The notes below the pieces were generated by a model, which worked only from the letters and a program-made list of their open reading frames with translations, had not been told where the DNA came from and did no database searches. The translations under genes were made by a program, and so were the position numbers. From Ciona savignyi (Eukaryota; Chordata; Ascidiacea; Phlebobranchia; Cionidae): DNA of 64,000 nt. The stretch is from contig CH003153.1 of the NCBI GenBank assembly GCA_000149265.1, positions 149,905 to 213,904 on the forward strand, given 5' to 3'. This document shows, in pieces, positions 1 to 11,162 of the stretch (position 1 is the first letter of the stretch; each line of letters opens with the position of its first letter).

Positions 1-2193
1 CCACTCACTACTGTGCATGGTGCACCATACCACACAACCACTGTGCATGGTGCACCACACAACCACTGTGCATGGTGCACCACACAACCACTGTGCATGG
101 TGCACCACACCACACAACCACTATGCATGGTGCACCACACAACCACTGTGCATGGTGCACCATACCACACAACCACTGTGCATGGTGCACCTCACCACAC
201 AACCACTGTGCATGGTGCACCATACCACACAACCACTGTGCATGGTGCACCACACCACACAACCACTGTGCATGGTGCACCACACCACACAACCACTGTG
301 CATGGTGCACCACACAACCACTGTGCATGGTGCACCATACCACACAACCACTGTGCATGGTGCACCACACCACACAACCACTATGCATGGTGCACCATAC
401 CACACAACCAATGTGCATGGTGCACCACACAACCACTGTGCATGGTGCACCATACCACACAACCACTGTGCATGGTGCACCATACCACCCAACCATTGTG
501 CATGGTGCACCACACCACACAACCACTGTGCATGGTGCACCACACAACCACTGTGCATGGTGCACCACACCACACAACCACTGTGCATGGTGCACCACAC
601 AACCACTGTGCATGGTGCACCACACCACACAACCACTGTGCATGGTGCACCATACCACACAACCACTGTGCATGGTGCACCATACCACACAACCACTGTG
701 CATGGTGCACCATACCACACAACCACTGTGCATGGTGCACCATATACCCCACAACCACTGTGCATGGTGCACCACACAACCACTGTGCATGGTGCACCAC
801 ACCACACAACCACTGTGCATGGTGCACCATACCACACAACCACTGTGCATGGTGCACCATACCACACAACCATTGTGCATGGTGCACCATACCACACAAC
901 CACTATGCATGGTGCACCATACCACACAACCACTGTGCATGGTGCACCATACCACACAACCACTGTGCATGGTGCACCACACCACACAACCACTATGCAT
1001 GGGGCACCATACCACACAACCACTGTGCATGGTGCACCCATACACCACACAACCATTGTGCATGGTGCACCATGCCACACAACCACTGTGTCATGGTGCA
1101 CCACACAACCACTGTGCATGGTGCACCACACAACCACTGTGCATGGTGCACCATACCACACAACCACTGTGCATGGTGCACCACACAACCACTGTGCATG
1201 GTGCACCACACCACACAACCACTGTGCATGGTGCACCATGCCACACAACCACTGTGCATGGTGCACCACACAACCACTGTGCATGGTGCACCATACCACA
1301 CAACCACTGTGCATGGTGCACCACACAACCACTGTGCATGGTGCACCATACCACACAACCACTGTGCATGGTGCACCACACAACCACTGTGCATGGTGCA
1401 CCATACCACACAACCACTGTGCATGGTGCACCATGCCACACAACCACTGTGCATGGTGCACCATATACCACACAACCACTGTGCATGGTGCACCACACCA
1501 CACAACCACTATGCATGGTGCACCACACAACCACTGTGCATGGTGCACCATACCACACAACCACTGTGCATGGTGCACCATACCACACAACCACTGTGCA
1601 TGGTGCACCATACCACACAACCGCTGTGCATGGTGCACCATACCACACAACCACTGTGCATGGTGCACCATACCACACAACCATTGTGCATGGTGCACCA
1701 CACAACCACTGTGCATGGTGCACCATACCACACAACCACTGTGCATGGTGCACCACACAACCACTGTGCATGGTGCACCATACCACACAACCACTGTGCA
1801 TGGTGCACCACACCACACAACCACTATGCATGGTGCACCACACAACCACTGTGCATGGTGCACCATACACCACACAACCACTGTGCATGGTGCACCACAC
1901 AACCACTGTGCATGGTGCACCATACCACACAACCACTATGCATGGTGCACCATACCACACAACCACTGTGCATGGTGCACCACACAACCACTGTGCATGG
2001 TGCACCATACCACACAACCACTGTGCATGGTGCACCATACCACACAACCACTGTGCATGGTGCACCATACCACACAACCACTGTGCATGGTGCACCATAC
2101 CACACAACCACTGTGCATGGTGCACCACACAACCACTGTGCATGGTGCACCACACAACCACTGTGCATGGTGCACCATACCACACAACCACTA
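1..2193. repeat. Minisatellite of alternating 25- and 30-bp units
   Basis: About 80 head-to-tail units. The 30-bp form has an extra CATAC/ACCAC-type pentamer relative to the 25-bp form, and the two lengths alternate irregularly. Every unit contains ATGGTGCACCAT, a perfect 12-bp palindrome centred on GTGCAC. The array reaches the left window edge, so its full size is unknown. It abuts the first visible exon of EXOC5 and so is intronic. Long frames on both strands exist only because the units lack stop codons; the mix of 25 (not a multiple of 3) and 30 shifts the frame constantly, which argues against coding. Confidence 0.97.
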
Positions 2194-2200
2194 TACACAG

Positions 2201-5200
2201 GTTATACTCTGCGTGTTCAACGCACCGGAGCAGGTAATGGGAAAATTGGTCGCCAAGATATTCCAGACGAAACTGAGCGAACACGTCAATGGGAAGTTAC
2301 GCGAACACAGAAGCACTGACCCTGAGAAGTATGATTCCCATCCACATGTATTGCAATGTTAGGCTGCATATATTCTTCAACGATGGTAGAATGGTATGGG
2401 TGGTTTGGGTGAAGTATGGACCGGTATGGGACACACGTCAAAATATTCCCCACTTCCCCCAAATCATATAGAATCCACTTGTGGGGATTCCCCCATGTGA
2501 TATACTACACCCCCCAGGTACCTCCAGCATCTACACAAACTATACGGCCAAACTGTGGAGTTGTCAGCCAAGTTATCTCAGTACAAACTCGCGTCAGATT
2601 CAAACTTCCTCAACAAACTGACAAAGTCGATATTCAAGGTTCGGTTTATTGGATTTCCTCATTATGTCTGGTGGTCGTGTGCTGTTCTATTCAGCCATGT
2701 TACAACGCTTTTGCAGAATATCAATCAAATGTTATGATTGATTTAAATGATTATCTCTGTGTAAACCAATTATCAAATTGTGCCAAATAATATTATTTTG
2801 TTTGTAAAACGTATTAATCATTTTGAAATGAAATTGTTTTAAATCCAGTTTTGCACCATCAGTGTAGTTAAGTTAATGTGAATAATAATGTTGAATCTTG
2901 CAGAACTACTTACAAACCTATATACAAGTGGAAGAAAGCTTCTTGAAGGAGAAAGCGATGTTAATATCTCAACGATTCTATGATTCGAAGAACCACACCA
3001 AGAAACAACTGCATTCCGGTATTTATGTGGTCTATGATGTCATAGATCAGAGGTCGGCAACCTGCGGCTCTTTCATTCTTCTGATGCGGCTCTTATTATT
3101 ATTATTGCTACTGTAGGGAGCGCTTAATATGTTTAACACCCATGTTTAAACACCCATGCACCCAGAAGAACACTTGCGTCTTTATCTCACACAATGTTGT
3201 TTTCCTTTTATTGCGAAAATAAGTTTTGCGGCTCCCAGTGATTAGTTAGTGAAATATTAGTTAAAATCGCTCATTAAATGCAAAAGTTTGCCGACCCCTA
3301 TGATAGAATATGAAGTTCTGGATACAAATATTATTCCCACCATGTAAACTCTGGTCCTAGGAATCCAAGATCTCAAAGCTGTGATATCGGACAAGACGAG
3401 TATCCGATTCGGTTCGAGCAGTTCACCCGACAGCAACGCCAGGGAAACTTATCTTTCACAGGAACTTGCCATCAATCTGCTGCAGGTCCATTCTGTTCAT
3501 GAATTATCTAAATGTCCGAAACACATTGAATCATCCACAATCCCTGAAAGATAAGTCTGGCGGTACAGTGCGTTGTCGCCTTTCTGGTCGTTAGCTAGTT
3601 GGTTGTGTCCTTGGGCAAGGCACTTAACGGAACATGTGAATCATACACAACACACTGCAATAGCTCCGGTAACCCGACGGTGGGCGCGAGGTGATTAAAC
3701 ATGAACATCCCATACATGCAGTAACATCCGATTATTCACCAGGAGACGAAGATGGGATTCGGTCGATGCAAAACCCTCTCCTCCCCCTCCAAACTGCCGC
3801 TCCACGCCTCCTGCATCTTCCAACTCCTGCTCGACTTCCTGTGCCATCAACACATCGAATACGCCATCGAGCTTGGATTGTTGGCCATCCCTCCCACCGA
3901 ACCCAAGGTATCCACCCAACTATTCATCGCAATATCTGACCCCCCCCCCACAGAATGAACCGAACATTTACTTCCTGGACATCGTGCAACAGACAAACAC
4001 CGTGTTCCATTTGTTCGAGAAGCAATTCGCTGACACTCTCCTACCATTGGTCAGCGCTTCACCCAGCTACAGGTAAGTTGCAAGTCCATCTTGCTTCTTC
4101 TGGACCAAACATACCGTCGTGTATTTCTTCTGGTCCGCAGTGTAAGAACGAAATAATATCGCCCCCTGACCCCCCCCCCCCAGTGATTGCCTCCAGAGAA
4201 AGAAAAAGATCCGCGAGCGAATGGAGGTCCAACTCGACACGGGAATCGACAAATGTTTGTCGTCGGTCACTGGGTGGATGAGACATGTCGTGCGGAACGA
4301 ACAACGGAAGTCGGATTTCTCCACCGACCAACCTCCCCAGGAACAATACACGAAGGCTTGTCAATCGGTGAGTTAGTTATGTACCACCAGTGGTACTCGC
4401 ACCACAGGAACCACAGCGGTAGATCACCCATCTAACCTCCCGATTCGTTCCAGTTGTGCAAATACGTGAAGAAGGTGATAAATGCGATGAGTGGTTCGTT
4501 GGACGGGAATAATGTGGACGCTGTGCTGAAGGAGTTTGGGTCCAGATTCCACAGGTTCGGTGATTTAGCGCCATCGTATGGTGGCCACCCACCACCATAT
4601 GCACACTGCCGAGTTGTAATGTGTTGCGTATGACTTCATATTCCCACGTCATCATCATCATAATCTGATATTATGCACAACCTCCCATATAAATCTTGTC
4701 GTCCCACAGATTAGTGTACGAACATCTGCAACAATATTCGTTCAGTTCCATGGGGGGAATGATGGCGATATGCGATGTCAATGAATACGGGTAACACATC
4801 CATACCTCGTTGTATATCAGTCTTGAACCTTTGTTTCTTGCAGGAAATGTGCTCAACTCTTGAAGATTCCGTTCGTGAATTCCTTGTTTGAAAGTCTCCA
4901 TTCCCTCTGCAACCTGCTAGTGGTCGCTCCGGAGAATCTGCGCCAGGTATGGTCGAGTGGAACCACCATCTGGATTCATTGTTTGTTCCACAATTATGAT
5001 GTCAAATATTCATTAAATGTCAAATTGGTTCCTGCTATATTTTAACTTACTGACATCATCTAGCATGGTTAACTGGATAGAAACTAGGATTCATCTGTCC
5101 TATAATATCCTGCAACTTTCATAAATTCCACTTTGATTCACCATCGAACAGGTTTGCTCCGGCGATCAATTCTCCAACCTGGATCGAGCAGTTCTTCATA

Positions 5201-5259
5201 CTTTCGTGCAACTGAGATCAGATTACCGCTCTGCGAGACTCGCCAAGAATTTCTCATAA
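2201..5259 (+). CDS. EXOC5: Exocyst complex component 5 (Sec10), C-terminal eleven exons
   Basis: Sec10 is a subunit of the octameric exocyst, which tethers secretory vesicles to the plasma membrane. Exons, all GT-AG and phase-consistent: 2201-2328, 2518-2638, 2904-3018, 3361-3485, 3743-3907, 3954-4072, 4184-4367, 4454-4554, 4710-4790, 4844-4946 and 5152-5259 (TAA at 5257). The joined product aligns end to end with my recollection of animal EXOC5. Landmarks are the FYDSKNH segment, IYFLDIVQQ, LDTGIDK, RLVYEHLQQYS, HSLCNLLVVAPENL and the C-terminal RSDYRSARLAKNFS. The N-terminal half lies left of the window beyond the minisatellite. Several acceptors sit behind poly-C tracts, and two donors are the unusual GTTCGG. 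No frameshifts are seen, so the gene looks functional. The exact start of the first visible exon is inferred from a TATACACAG acceptor. Confidence 0.95.
3048..3301. mobile_element. hAT-like MITE in EXOC5 intron 3
   Basis: The left end reads CAGAGGTCGGCAAC and the right end TTTGCCGACCCCTA, imperfect terminal inverted repeats of the hAT type. The flanks (TCATAGAT and TGATAGAA) match at 6 of 8 positions, suggesting a decayed 8-bp target duplication. There is no coding capacity. It sits between EXOC5 exons 3 and 4. Confidence 0.7.
3562..3712 (+). repeat. Truncated tRNA-derived SINE in EXOC5 intron 4
   Basis: Shares the block GTTGTGTCCTTGGGCAAGGC, the TAGCTCCGGTAACCCGAC block and the ATAAACATGAA-type tail with the fuller SINE copies at 11895 and 45247. 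The tRNA-like head is mostly missing and there are internal deletions. Confidence 0.75.
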
Positions 5260-5336
5260 ATCTCCCTGGGTAGAAGATTAAGAATCAAATTTAAAAATAT
5301 GATTTCTTGTGTATTATGTGCAATGTTATCACCCAT

Positions 5337-5342
5337 ATTAAA
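5337..5342 (+). terminator. Probable EXOC5 poly(A) signal (ATTAAA)
   Basis: ATTAAA lies 78 nt after the EXOC5 stop. It is the first signal-like hexamer downstream, but other AT-rich matches follow, so the use of this one is inferred. Confidence 0.4.
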
Positions 5343-6560
5343 TATAATATATCCATGTTTACTACGGTGTGTTACATGTTGGTAACTTTTCTATTGAGGC
5401 AACAACACGTATTTGCGACCACTATTTAAAAACCCCTTCTGTCTTAGAAACAATTCAATCTAACTACTCCTGGTATATCATGTACAAAGGGTGCAACGTT
5501 TGTTTTTGTAAGCAGAGACTAATTGGTTTCAAGTTTCCAATCCAAACCTGAAACTGGATTCCACCAACGATGTTTGTTGGTTTAACTGTTTGACTCTTTT
5601 GTATATTCAGTAGTAGTGTATTGCATCCACGTATGCATATTAAAGTTTTAAGGGATTTACCGCGGTAACTTGGCGTGTGTCAACTCCGTTTGTACTTATC
5701 CCAGTAATGGTGTAATATGCAAATTTAAGTCCCCTTTAAAGAATAATTGGCGCCGAAAATGGCGTCATGCTTTGGGTCTGTCGGGAATTTCCCTTGCGCA
5801 ACTAAAATGTTACCAATTAAGATCTACGATGAAACAGCCAACGCATCCGAAAGATTCCACTCGATTGATCATGGCCTTCCTTATTAAATGAGGCGTTAAT
5901 AAGACTGATCACTAGTTTCAGTGGAATTGAATATTTGGGGATTTAAATGGCGGTGTTGGTTTCGATTAACTTCCTCTTCCCACAATACCATGCTATGTCG
6001 GTTGTTACATGTAATAGGTTATGCCAATATGTGGTTTATCAGAGGTCTAGAGGTTCCAATCCCATGTCTGACACCAGGAAAAGTTTTGTTAACTCTTGGA
6101 GAGATATAGGATGAGAAGAGAAATGCTATATACTTCCCTCTATAAGATCGCCCTCGGCCCCTCTAATTTTCCCCCTTTCTTCATTGCATTTCAATGTTTC
6201 CCTGAAGTTAGCTATTTAATGATTATTATATATGTAGAAAACTTATAAAGAAATTCATAAGTCTTATTCCCTCACCACGTATAGGTGTGTATGTGTAGGC
6301 CTACACGATGTTTTACTAGACTGTCAATTGACTAGTGCATTTAGGGGTGTTAATTAAATGGCAGAAAGACAAGTTACATTATCACTATATTGTGTTATCC
6401 ACATTTCATAAAGAATATTTTACAGTTCGTATATTTTTACAGTTTTTACATTTTACAGTCTATTAATAATAAGCATAATTTATGCTTAATGCGTTTTATT
6501 TTAAATTGCAGTTTAAGTTCTGTAGGCCTATTAACCGTGGAGGAAAAGGCGTAAAGTGGT
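5343..6560. other. Intergenic, no supported gene
   Basis: AT-rich single-copy-looking DNA. Two short open frames (5670-5891 and 5921-6109) show no recognisable motif or splice context. I see no repeat or RNA gene here. Confidence 0.5.
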
Positions 6561-6601
6561 GCGAAGTTTAGTGTGCTGTGCATTTGCCCCCTTGTAAAAT
6601 T

Positions 6602-6752
6602 ATGTTGACTAATTATGAGAATCTAAAAGAAGATTTGAACCAGATGAGAGGAACAATAGTCTCGTACCACGCACCATATAAGTTTGACTCACAAACTGAC
6701 CATTGCGAATTACTCGAGAATATCGTAGAAGACATTGAGTTATCAAATACTG
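6602..6752 (+). CDS. Possible first coding exon of an unknown gene
   Basis: An ATG at 6602 opens about 50 codons (begins MLTNYENLKEDLNQM) with acidic, helix-like composition, ending at a plausible donor CTG|GTGAAT at 6752. It lies 25 bp upstream of the zinc-finger pseudogene segment and could be the 5' exon of that dead gene. No family recognised. It could equally be chance. Confidence 0.25.
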
Positions 6753-6776
6753 GTGAATGTATGTAAATTAATTGTA

Positions 6777-7108
6777 GGTCACATTGAAAGATTTAAGTAA
6801 TTTAAGCGCTTTACCGCACACTTTTCTTTGAGGCTTATTGTAAAAGTGTATTTTTTTATAAATTCAATTTTTATTTATTTATTTTTTTGCAAACATTGCC
6901 CGAAAGCATATAACAGAAAATATGTTTTAAAGCACCATATTGAGAGCATTCATTTGGGAATAAAGAATTGTTAATTCGAAACCTGTGAGTTTCGCACAGC
7001 CTACAAGTGCTCATTTGACCAGCATATGTGAACTTCACCAATAAAAGCCGTACACATGCGGATATTGTGACAAATCTTTACAATTAGCTCAACACTTCTC
7101 GAACACAA
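6777..7108. repeat. 332-bp direct repeat, left copy, outside the Gypsy LTR
   Basis: Reads as identical, base for base, to 11163-11494, in the same orientation. The left copy runs straight into the TG of the left LTR; the right copy starts straight after the CA of the right LTR. From 6898 the + strand encodes a degenerate C2H2 finger region (CKHCPKAYNRKYVLKHH with the second His pair downstream) interrupted by stops. Part of the segment (about 6808-6840) recurs inverted near 17188-17216, so it contains a dispersed repeat as well. Confidence 0.9.
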
Positions 7109-7323
7109 TGTCGTAATCCTCATTTATTAAGGTTTAATTGACTGTTAATCTGAAACAAAAAGGAAACGCAATATAATAACAATATAAGAACAGTCAGCTC
7201 CCACTAAACAGTAAAGTAAATGTGCCACAAAATATATAGCAGAGGTCGAACACACAGAAGCGGCGGATAAATAATTATTGCCAACACGGGCGTCGCGTAA
7301 GGTGTTCAACTGAAATTACGACA
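7109..7323 (-). repeat. 3' LTR of the Gypsy element
   Basis: 215 bp beginning TGTCGTAAT and ending ATTACGACA, so the ends form a 9-bp inverted repeat. Differs from the other LTR by one base in the CGTCGCG/CGTGCG stretch. Confidence 0.93.
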
Positions 7324-7334
7324 TTCTCCCCGTC
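7324..7334 (-). other. Polypurine tract of the Gypsy element
   Basis: On the - strand GACGGGGAGAA lies immediately upstream of the TG of the 3' LTR, the expected position and composition for the plus-strand primer. Confidence 0.8.
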
Positions 7335-7363
7335 TAAATAAAAACACTTCAACAAATTAATAT

Positions 7364-9828
7364 TTAATAGTACGTCAGTCTGTCGGGTTTCTTCGTTTGT
7401 CGGGTCGAACGACGTAAACCAGAGGAGTTATCTTCACTTGTTTTGGTGTTGTTTAATTCGACCGTTTCGTCCATTGTGTTATGTGCGTTAGACTCATTCG
7501 TCAATTCCTCCGGCTGTAAATTTGCTTCTGGTACTGGTAAACCCTCAGCGGGCGTTTCAATCAGTTCTGTTCCAGTTCTTTGACCCGTGGGCGCCAGATC
7601 TCTGGTTGACACTGTAGTCTCACGGCCGCTGGGAAATCGAACCTGTGCATAATTTGGAGTGGCATGCAGTAGTTCAACTTCGTCCACCAGTGGGTCGTGT
7701 TTGCTATGCCGTACGTGACGTTTCAGCAAAACTGGTCCTGGATTGCTTAACCAGGTTGGAACGGAAGAACCAAATGATGAACGGCGATGGTAGTTAGTTG
7801 AACATTCGTTCATGTGGTGTTGCATTCGTAGCTGTGCATAACAAAGAACGAATTGAGTGCAACACATCTGGTAAAACTAATTCCCAGTTATTAATTGGCA
7901 AGTTCTTAGATTTTAAAGCAAGTTTTACCGCTGTCCAAATGATACCATTATACCTTTCACATTGCCCATTCCCGCGAGGATTATAGATGGACGGGTTACT
8001 TGTAGATATTCCCCGATTGTTGAGGTAAACAACAAATTCCTTCGACATGAAGGAACTTCCCCGATCCGAATGCACGTATGACGGCAAGCCGAAAATGGTA
8101 AACAATTGATTTAAGCATTGGATTACCGTTTTACTTTCCATGTTGGGACATGGAAATGCGAAGGGGAACCGAGAAAATTCATCGGTTACTGTAAGTATGT
8201 AATAGTATTTTAGTAACTGACGGCAAAGGTCCTTTAAAATCGATGCTAAGCCTCTTAAATGGCTGAGTTGCTTTAATTAAAGGCACAGATTGTGGCTTGT
8301 GGAAATTTGGTTTGATTTCAGCACAAACAGAGCAATCCGCTACTGATCGTCGAATCTCTTCAAGCGTATACGGCAGGTTTTTCGTCTTAATAAAGTGATA
8401 TAACCTTGTTACCCCTGGGTGACATAAGTGGGTGTGTATATCGCTTAAAGAACAATGTCCCATACCAGCACAAAACGCTCGTGACAGTGTGTCAGGCGCG
8501 GAGTTATATTTGCCAGCTCTATACACAATGTCATAGTCGTACTGGGCCAGTTGCATTCGCCACCGTAATATTATATCATTTTTAATTTTTCCGTGTTTCT
8601 GGACATCGTACATAAACGCAACGGATTTCTGATCAGTGACCAAGTTGAAGCGCCGCCCCTGTAGGAAATGACTCCATTTCCGTACAGCCTCTATTATGGC
8701 GGTCGCTTCTTTCTCGATGCTCGAGTGGCGAAGTTCACTTCGACTTAAGGTTCTAGACCAAAACGCCACAGGCCTACCTTTTTGGTTTAAAGTTGCTGAA
8801 ACAGCCACATCCGATGCATCTGTTTCGACAGTAAATGGTAGGTCATCATCTATAATTCCAAGAGTCACTTTACTTAATGTCCCTTTTAGTGTATTGAACG
8901 CATTCATAGCATTACGAGACAGAGGAAACTCTTTGGCGTCAAGCAACGGCTTATTAGAGTATTTAGGAATCCATCGAGCGTAATATGCGAACATGCCGAT
9001 GATCCTTTGCAATGACTTGGCATTTTGCGGTGCTGGTATCTCCAATAGTGATTTAACGCGTTCTGGATCAGGGTGTAAACCATCTTTCGATATTCTGTAG
9101 CCAAGCAGATCTATTGTATCAGTTGAATAAGTGCACTTGTTTTCGTTTAAGGTTAAATTGCAGGACTCTGCTACCTTGAGAAACTTCTTTAAGTTTGAAT
9201 CGTGTTCCTCTTGTGTTTTACCGCCGATGGTTATGTTGTCGAGGTATGCAATAGTTCCTTTACAATCATACTTCTCGATTATATCATTGATAATGCGCTG
9301 AAAGCATGGGACTGCATTTTTTAAACCAAACGGAAGTCTTGTAAACTGATATAATTTACCACATGCTTCAAAAGCTGTGTAAAGCCGGACGTCTTTGGGT
9401 AGTTCAACTTGATGGTAAGCGTTTTTTAAATCAAGTGTTGTGAATATGCAGAACTTGGCAACTTTTTCTACAACGTCTTGCATGCGTGGTAGTGTATAAC
9501 CTTCGAGTTGTGTGAATTTGTTCACAGTCTGACTATAATCAATACACATTCGTTTTTTATGGTTTTCATTTGTAGTTATTACAACTTGGGCTCTCCAAGG
9601 AGAATTACTAGGTTCTATTATGCCTTCACTCAGCAGTCTTTTTGTTTCCTCTGCTATGAATGGGCTGTCAGCATGTCGTCGTGATTTTGTAACTACAGGG
9701 TGACAGTCCAGTGTCATGTAGTCAAACAATCTTGGAGGCAATGGGCACTTAAGTGACTGCAATGCTCCAAGGTATAATGACGGTTTTAATCCACCAAAGT
9801 GTATATTGACACTCTTATGCTGTTCCAT
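7364..9828 (-). pseudogene. pol: Gypsy pol: reverse transcriptase, RNase H, integrase
   Basis: The frame 9828-8179 holds RT and RNase H: FTTLDLKNAYHQV (first catalytic Asp), FGLKNAVPCFQR, AYLDNITIGG where the usual YxDD reads YLDN, and TETDASDVAVSATLN opening RNase H. Integrase starts with an HHCC zinc module (HPGVTRLYHF ... CSVC) and has Asp in LSIDFKG, Asp in HSDRGSSF and Glu in GQCERYNG, giving a full DDE set. A one-base shift near 8213 breaks integrase after its first Asp; a second, consistent with a 4-nt duplication, lies near 7795 in the C-terminal part. The tail (to 7364) carries the basic, Thr-rich C-terminus. YLDN instead of YxDD is, from memory, shared by a Gypsy lineage common in marine invertebrates, so it need not be inactivating. 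Confidence 0.92.
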
Positions 9829-10925
9829 AAAATCCTGTCCAAGAACAACGTCTGTTAATAGCCCGTCGACAATACATAAAGGTATGTTTTTATAAGTCCT
9901 TTAAAGTACTTCTACAGTCGCCACACTGGATCCCAGACTGCGGGAAGAACATCCCTTTACAGCTAAACCAATATGTGTGCGTTCTCCCGATGCAGTAAGA
10001 TTAAGTCGCTTTGCTACGTCACTACTAACGAGGCTGTTCGTGGAGCCGGTGTCGATGAGGGCGTTTAGAGGTGTTCCGTTAAGTTTAATTCCTACATTTG
10101 TTCGGTTTCTGGACTTGAGTAACGTTGAGGTACCCATTAATGTAGAATTACTCACAGCGGCTGATGTATTTTGATTGTTATAAGGGGATGAACGGCAAAC
10201 TTTGGCAAAGTGACCAACCTTATGGCATCTACTACAAGTCGCATCCTTTGCGGGACAGAATTTTCGATAATGCCGACTGTTTCCACAAAAGTAACATCTT
10301 TGATTTGCCGCTGCTGCATAGTCGTTGGCTTCTATAGGGCGATTCTTCTTTATAGGTGCTGAAATTACTGCGGTTTCGTTAATTGGTAAATGAGCGGTGG
10401 CAATTTGTTCTGAATTTCTTTGAGCAACGTCCAACGAACGTGCTTTGTCAAATATCGTTTGTAAATCTAAATTTTCGCTTTCGTTGCCTGATGTAATTAG
10501 AATGAATTCCTGATATAAATGCGTCACGAATAGCTTCTTGACGATACTGTGCAGCTGAAACGGCAGTAAAGTTGCAATCGTTGCTTAATTTCTTCAGTTG
10601 TTGAAAGTAATCGTCTAGAGTCTGCTCCAATTTCTGCTTATGAATGGCAAGTTGATATCTAGCGAAGACTTCATTTATTGGCTTCACATAGATACCATTT
10701 AAATTCGCTATGGCGTCGTCGTATGTGGAGGATTCGTTGATATACTCATAAACGCTGACATCCACGTGATTTATGAGGATATTCAACTTTCTTGCCGATG
10801 TGATTTCCTCCAGGCTGTCGATAAAATTCGAGAATGTTCGAAACCAATGCTTCCATTTCTTGCTCGCTCGAATCTGGCGAGTTAGCATCGGCATCGAATC
10901 GTTCAGGTCTTAAAAATTTATCCAT
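9829..10925 (-). pseudogene. gag: Gypsy gag and protease, broken
   Basis: The natural gag start is probably the ATG at 10925, 23 nt inside the 5' LTR, opening MDKFLRPERFD. The reading frame then shifts near 10860 and again near 10475. Residues upstream form the helical capsid region (WKHWFRTFSNFIDSL); downstream are two CCHC knuckles (CYFCGNSRHYRKFC and CSRCHKVGHFAKVC), then protease with ALIDTGSTNSLV. A TAA at 9901-9903 interrupts protease, and the same frame continues through VVLGQDF into pol. It could be a suppressible stop, a mutation or a sequencing error; it is in frame with both sides. Confidence 0.88.
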
Positions 10926-10930
10926 TTAAC

Positions 10931-10989
10931 ATTAACAGTCAATTAAATTGTCGTAATCCTCATTTATTAAGGTTTAATTGACTGTTAAT
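10931..10989 (-). other. Putative self-priming hairpin at the LTR/PBS junction
   Basis: ATTAACAGTCAATTAAA at 10931-10947 and its perfect 17-bp reverse complement at 10973-10989 are separated by 25 nt. The first arm occupies the primer-binding position 1 nt inside the LTR edge and the second lies in the LTR. The PBS therefore does not start with TGG as in most tRNA-primed elements. Tf1 of fission yeast is known to prime from its own transcript 5' end; the same is inferred here. Confidence 0.55.
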
Positions 10990-11162
10990 CTGAAACAAAA
11001 AGGAAACGCAATATAATAACAATATAAGAACAGTCAGCTCCCACTAAACAGTAAAGTAAATGTGCCACAAAATATATAGCAGAGGTCGAACACACAGAAG
11101 CGGCGGATAAATAATTATTGCCAACACGGGCGTGCGTAAGGTGTTCAACTGAAATTACGACA
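10949..11162 (-). repeat. 5' LTR of the Gypsy element
   Basis: 214 bp, TGTCGTAAT...ATTACGACA. In the sense orientation an AATAAA lies about 20 nt before its end, a candidate poly(A) signal. Confidence 0.93.

Larger units (their letters stand above)
7109..11162 (-). mobile_element. Ty3/Gypsy LTR retrotransposon, frame-broken
   Basis: Complete layout on the - strand: 5' LTR (10949-11162), self-complementary putative primer-binding region, gag with two zinc knuckles, aspartic protease, reverse transcriptase, RNase H, integrase, polypurine tract, 3' LTR (7109-7323). The LTRs are 214 and 215 bp and seem to differ by a single indel, so insertion is recent. Despite this, gag and pol contain several frame breaks and an in-frame stop (see the parts). 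Domain order PR-RT-RH-IN is that of Ty3/Gypsy. Confidence 0.93.

Noticed and set aside
8-2362. Several 350-780 codon frames on both strands
   Set aside because: All lie in the 25/30-bp minisatellite; stop-free units and mixed periods create them. Only the last ~45 codons near 2201-2328 are real, as an EXOC5 exon.
3691-4364. Overlapping frames on both strands between 3.7 and 4.4 kb
   Set aside because: Shadows of EXOC5 exons 5 to 7.
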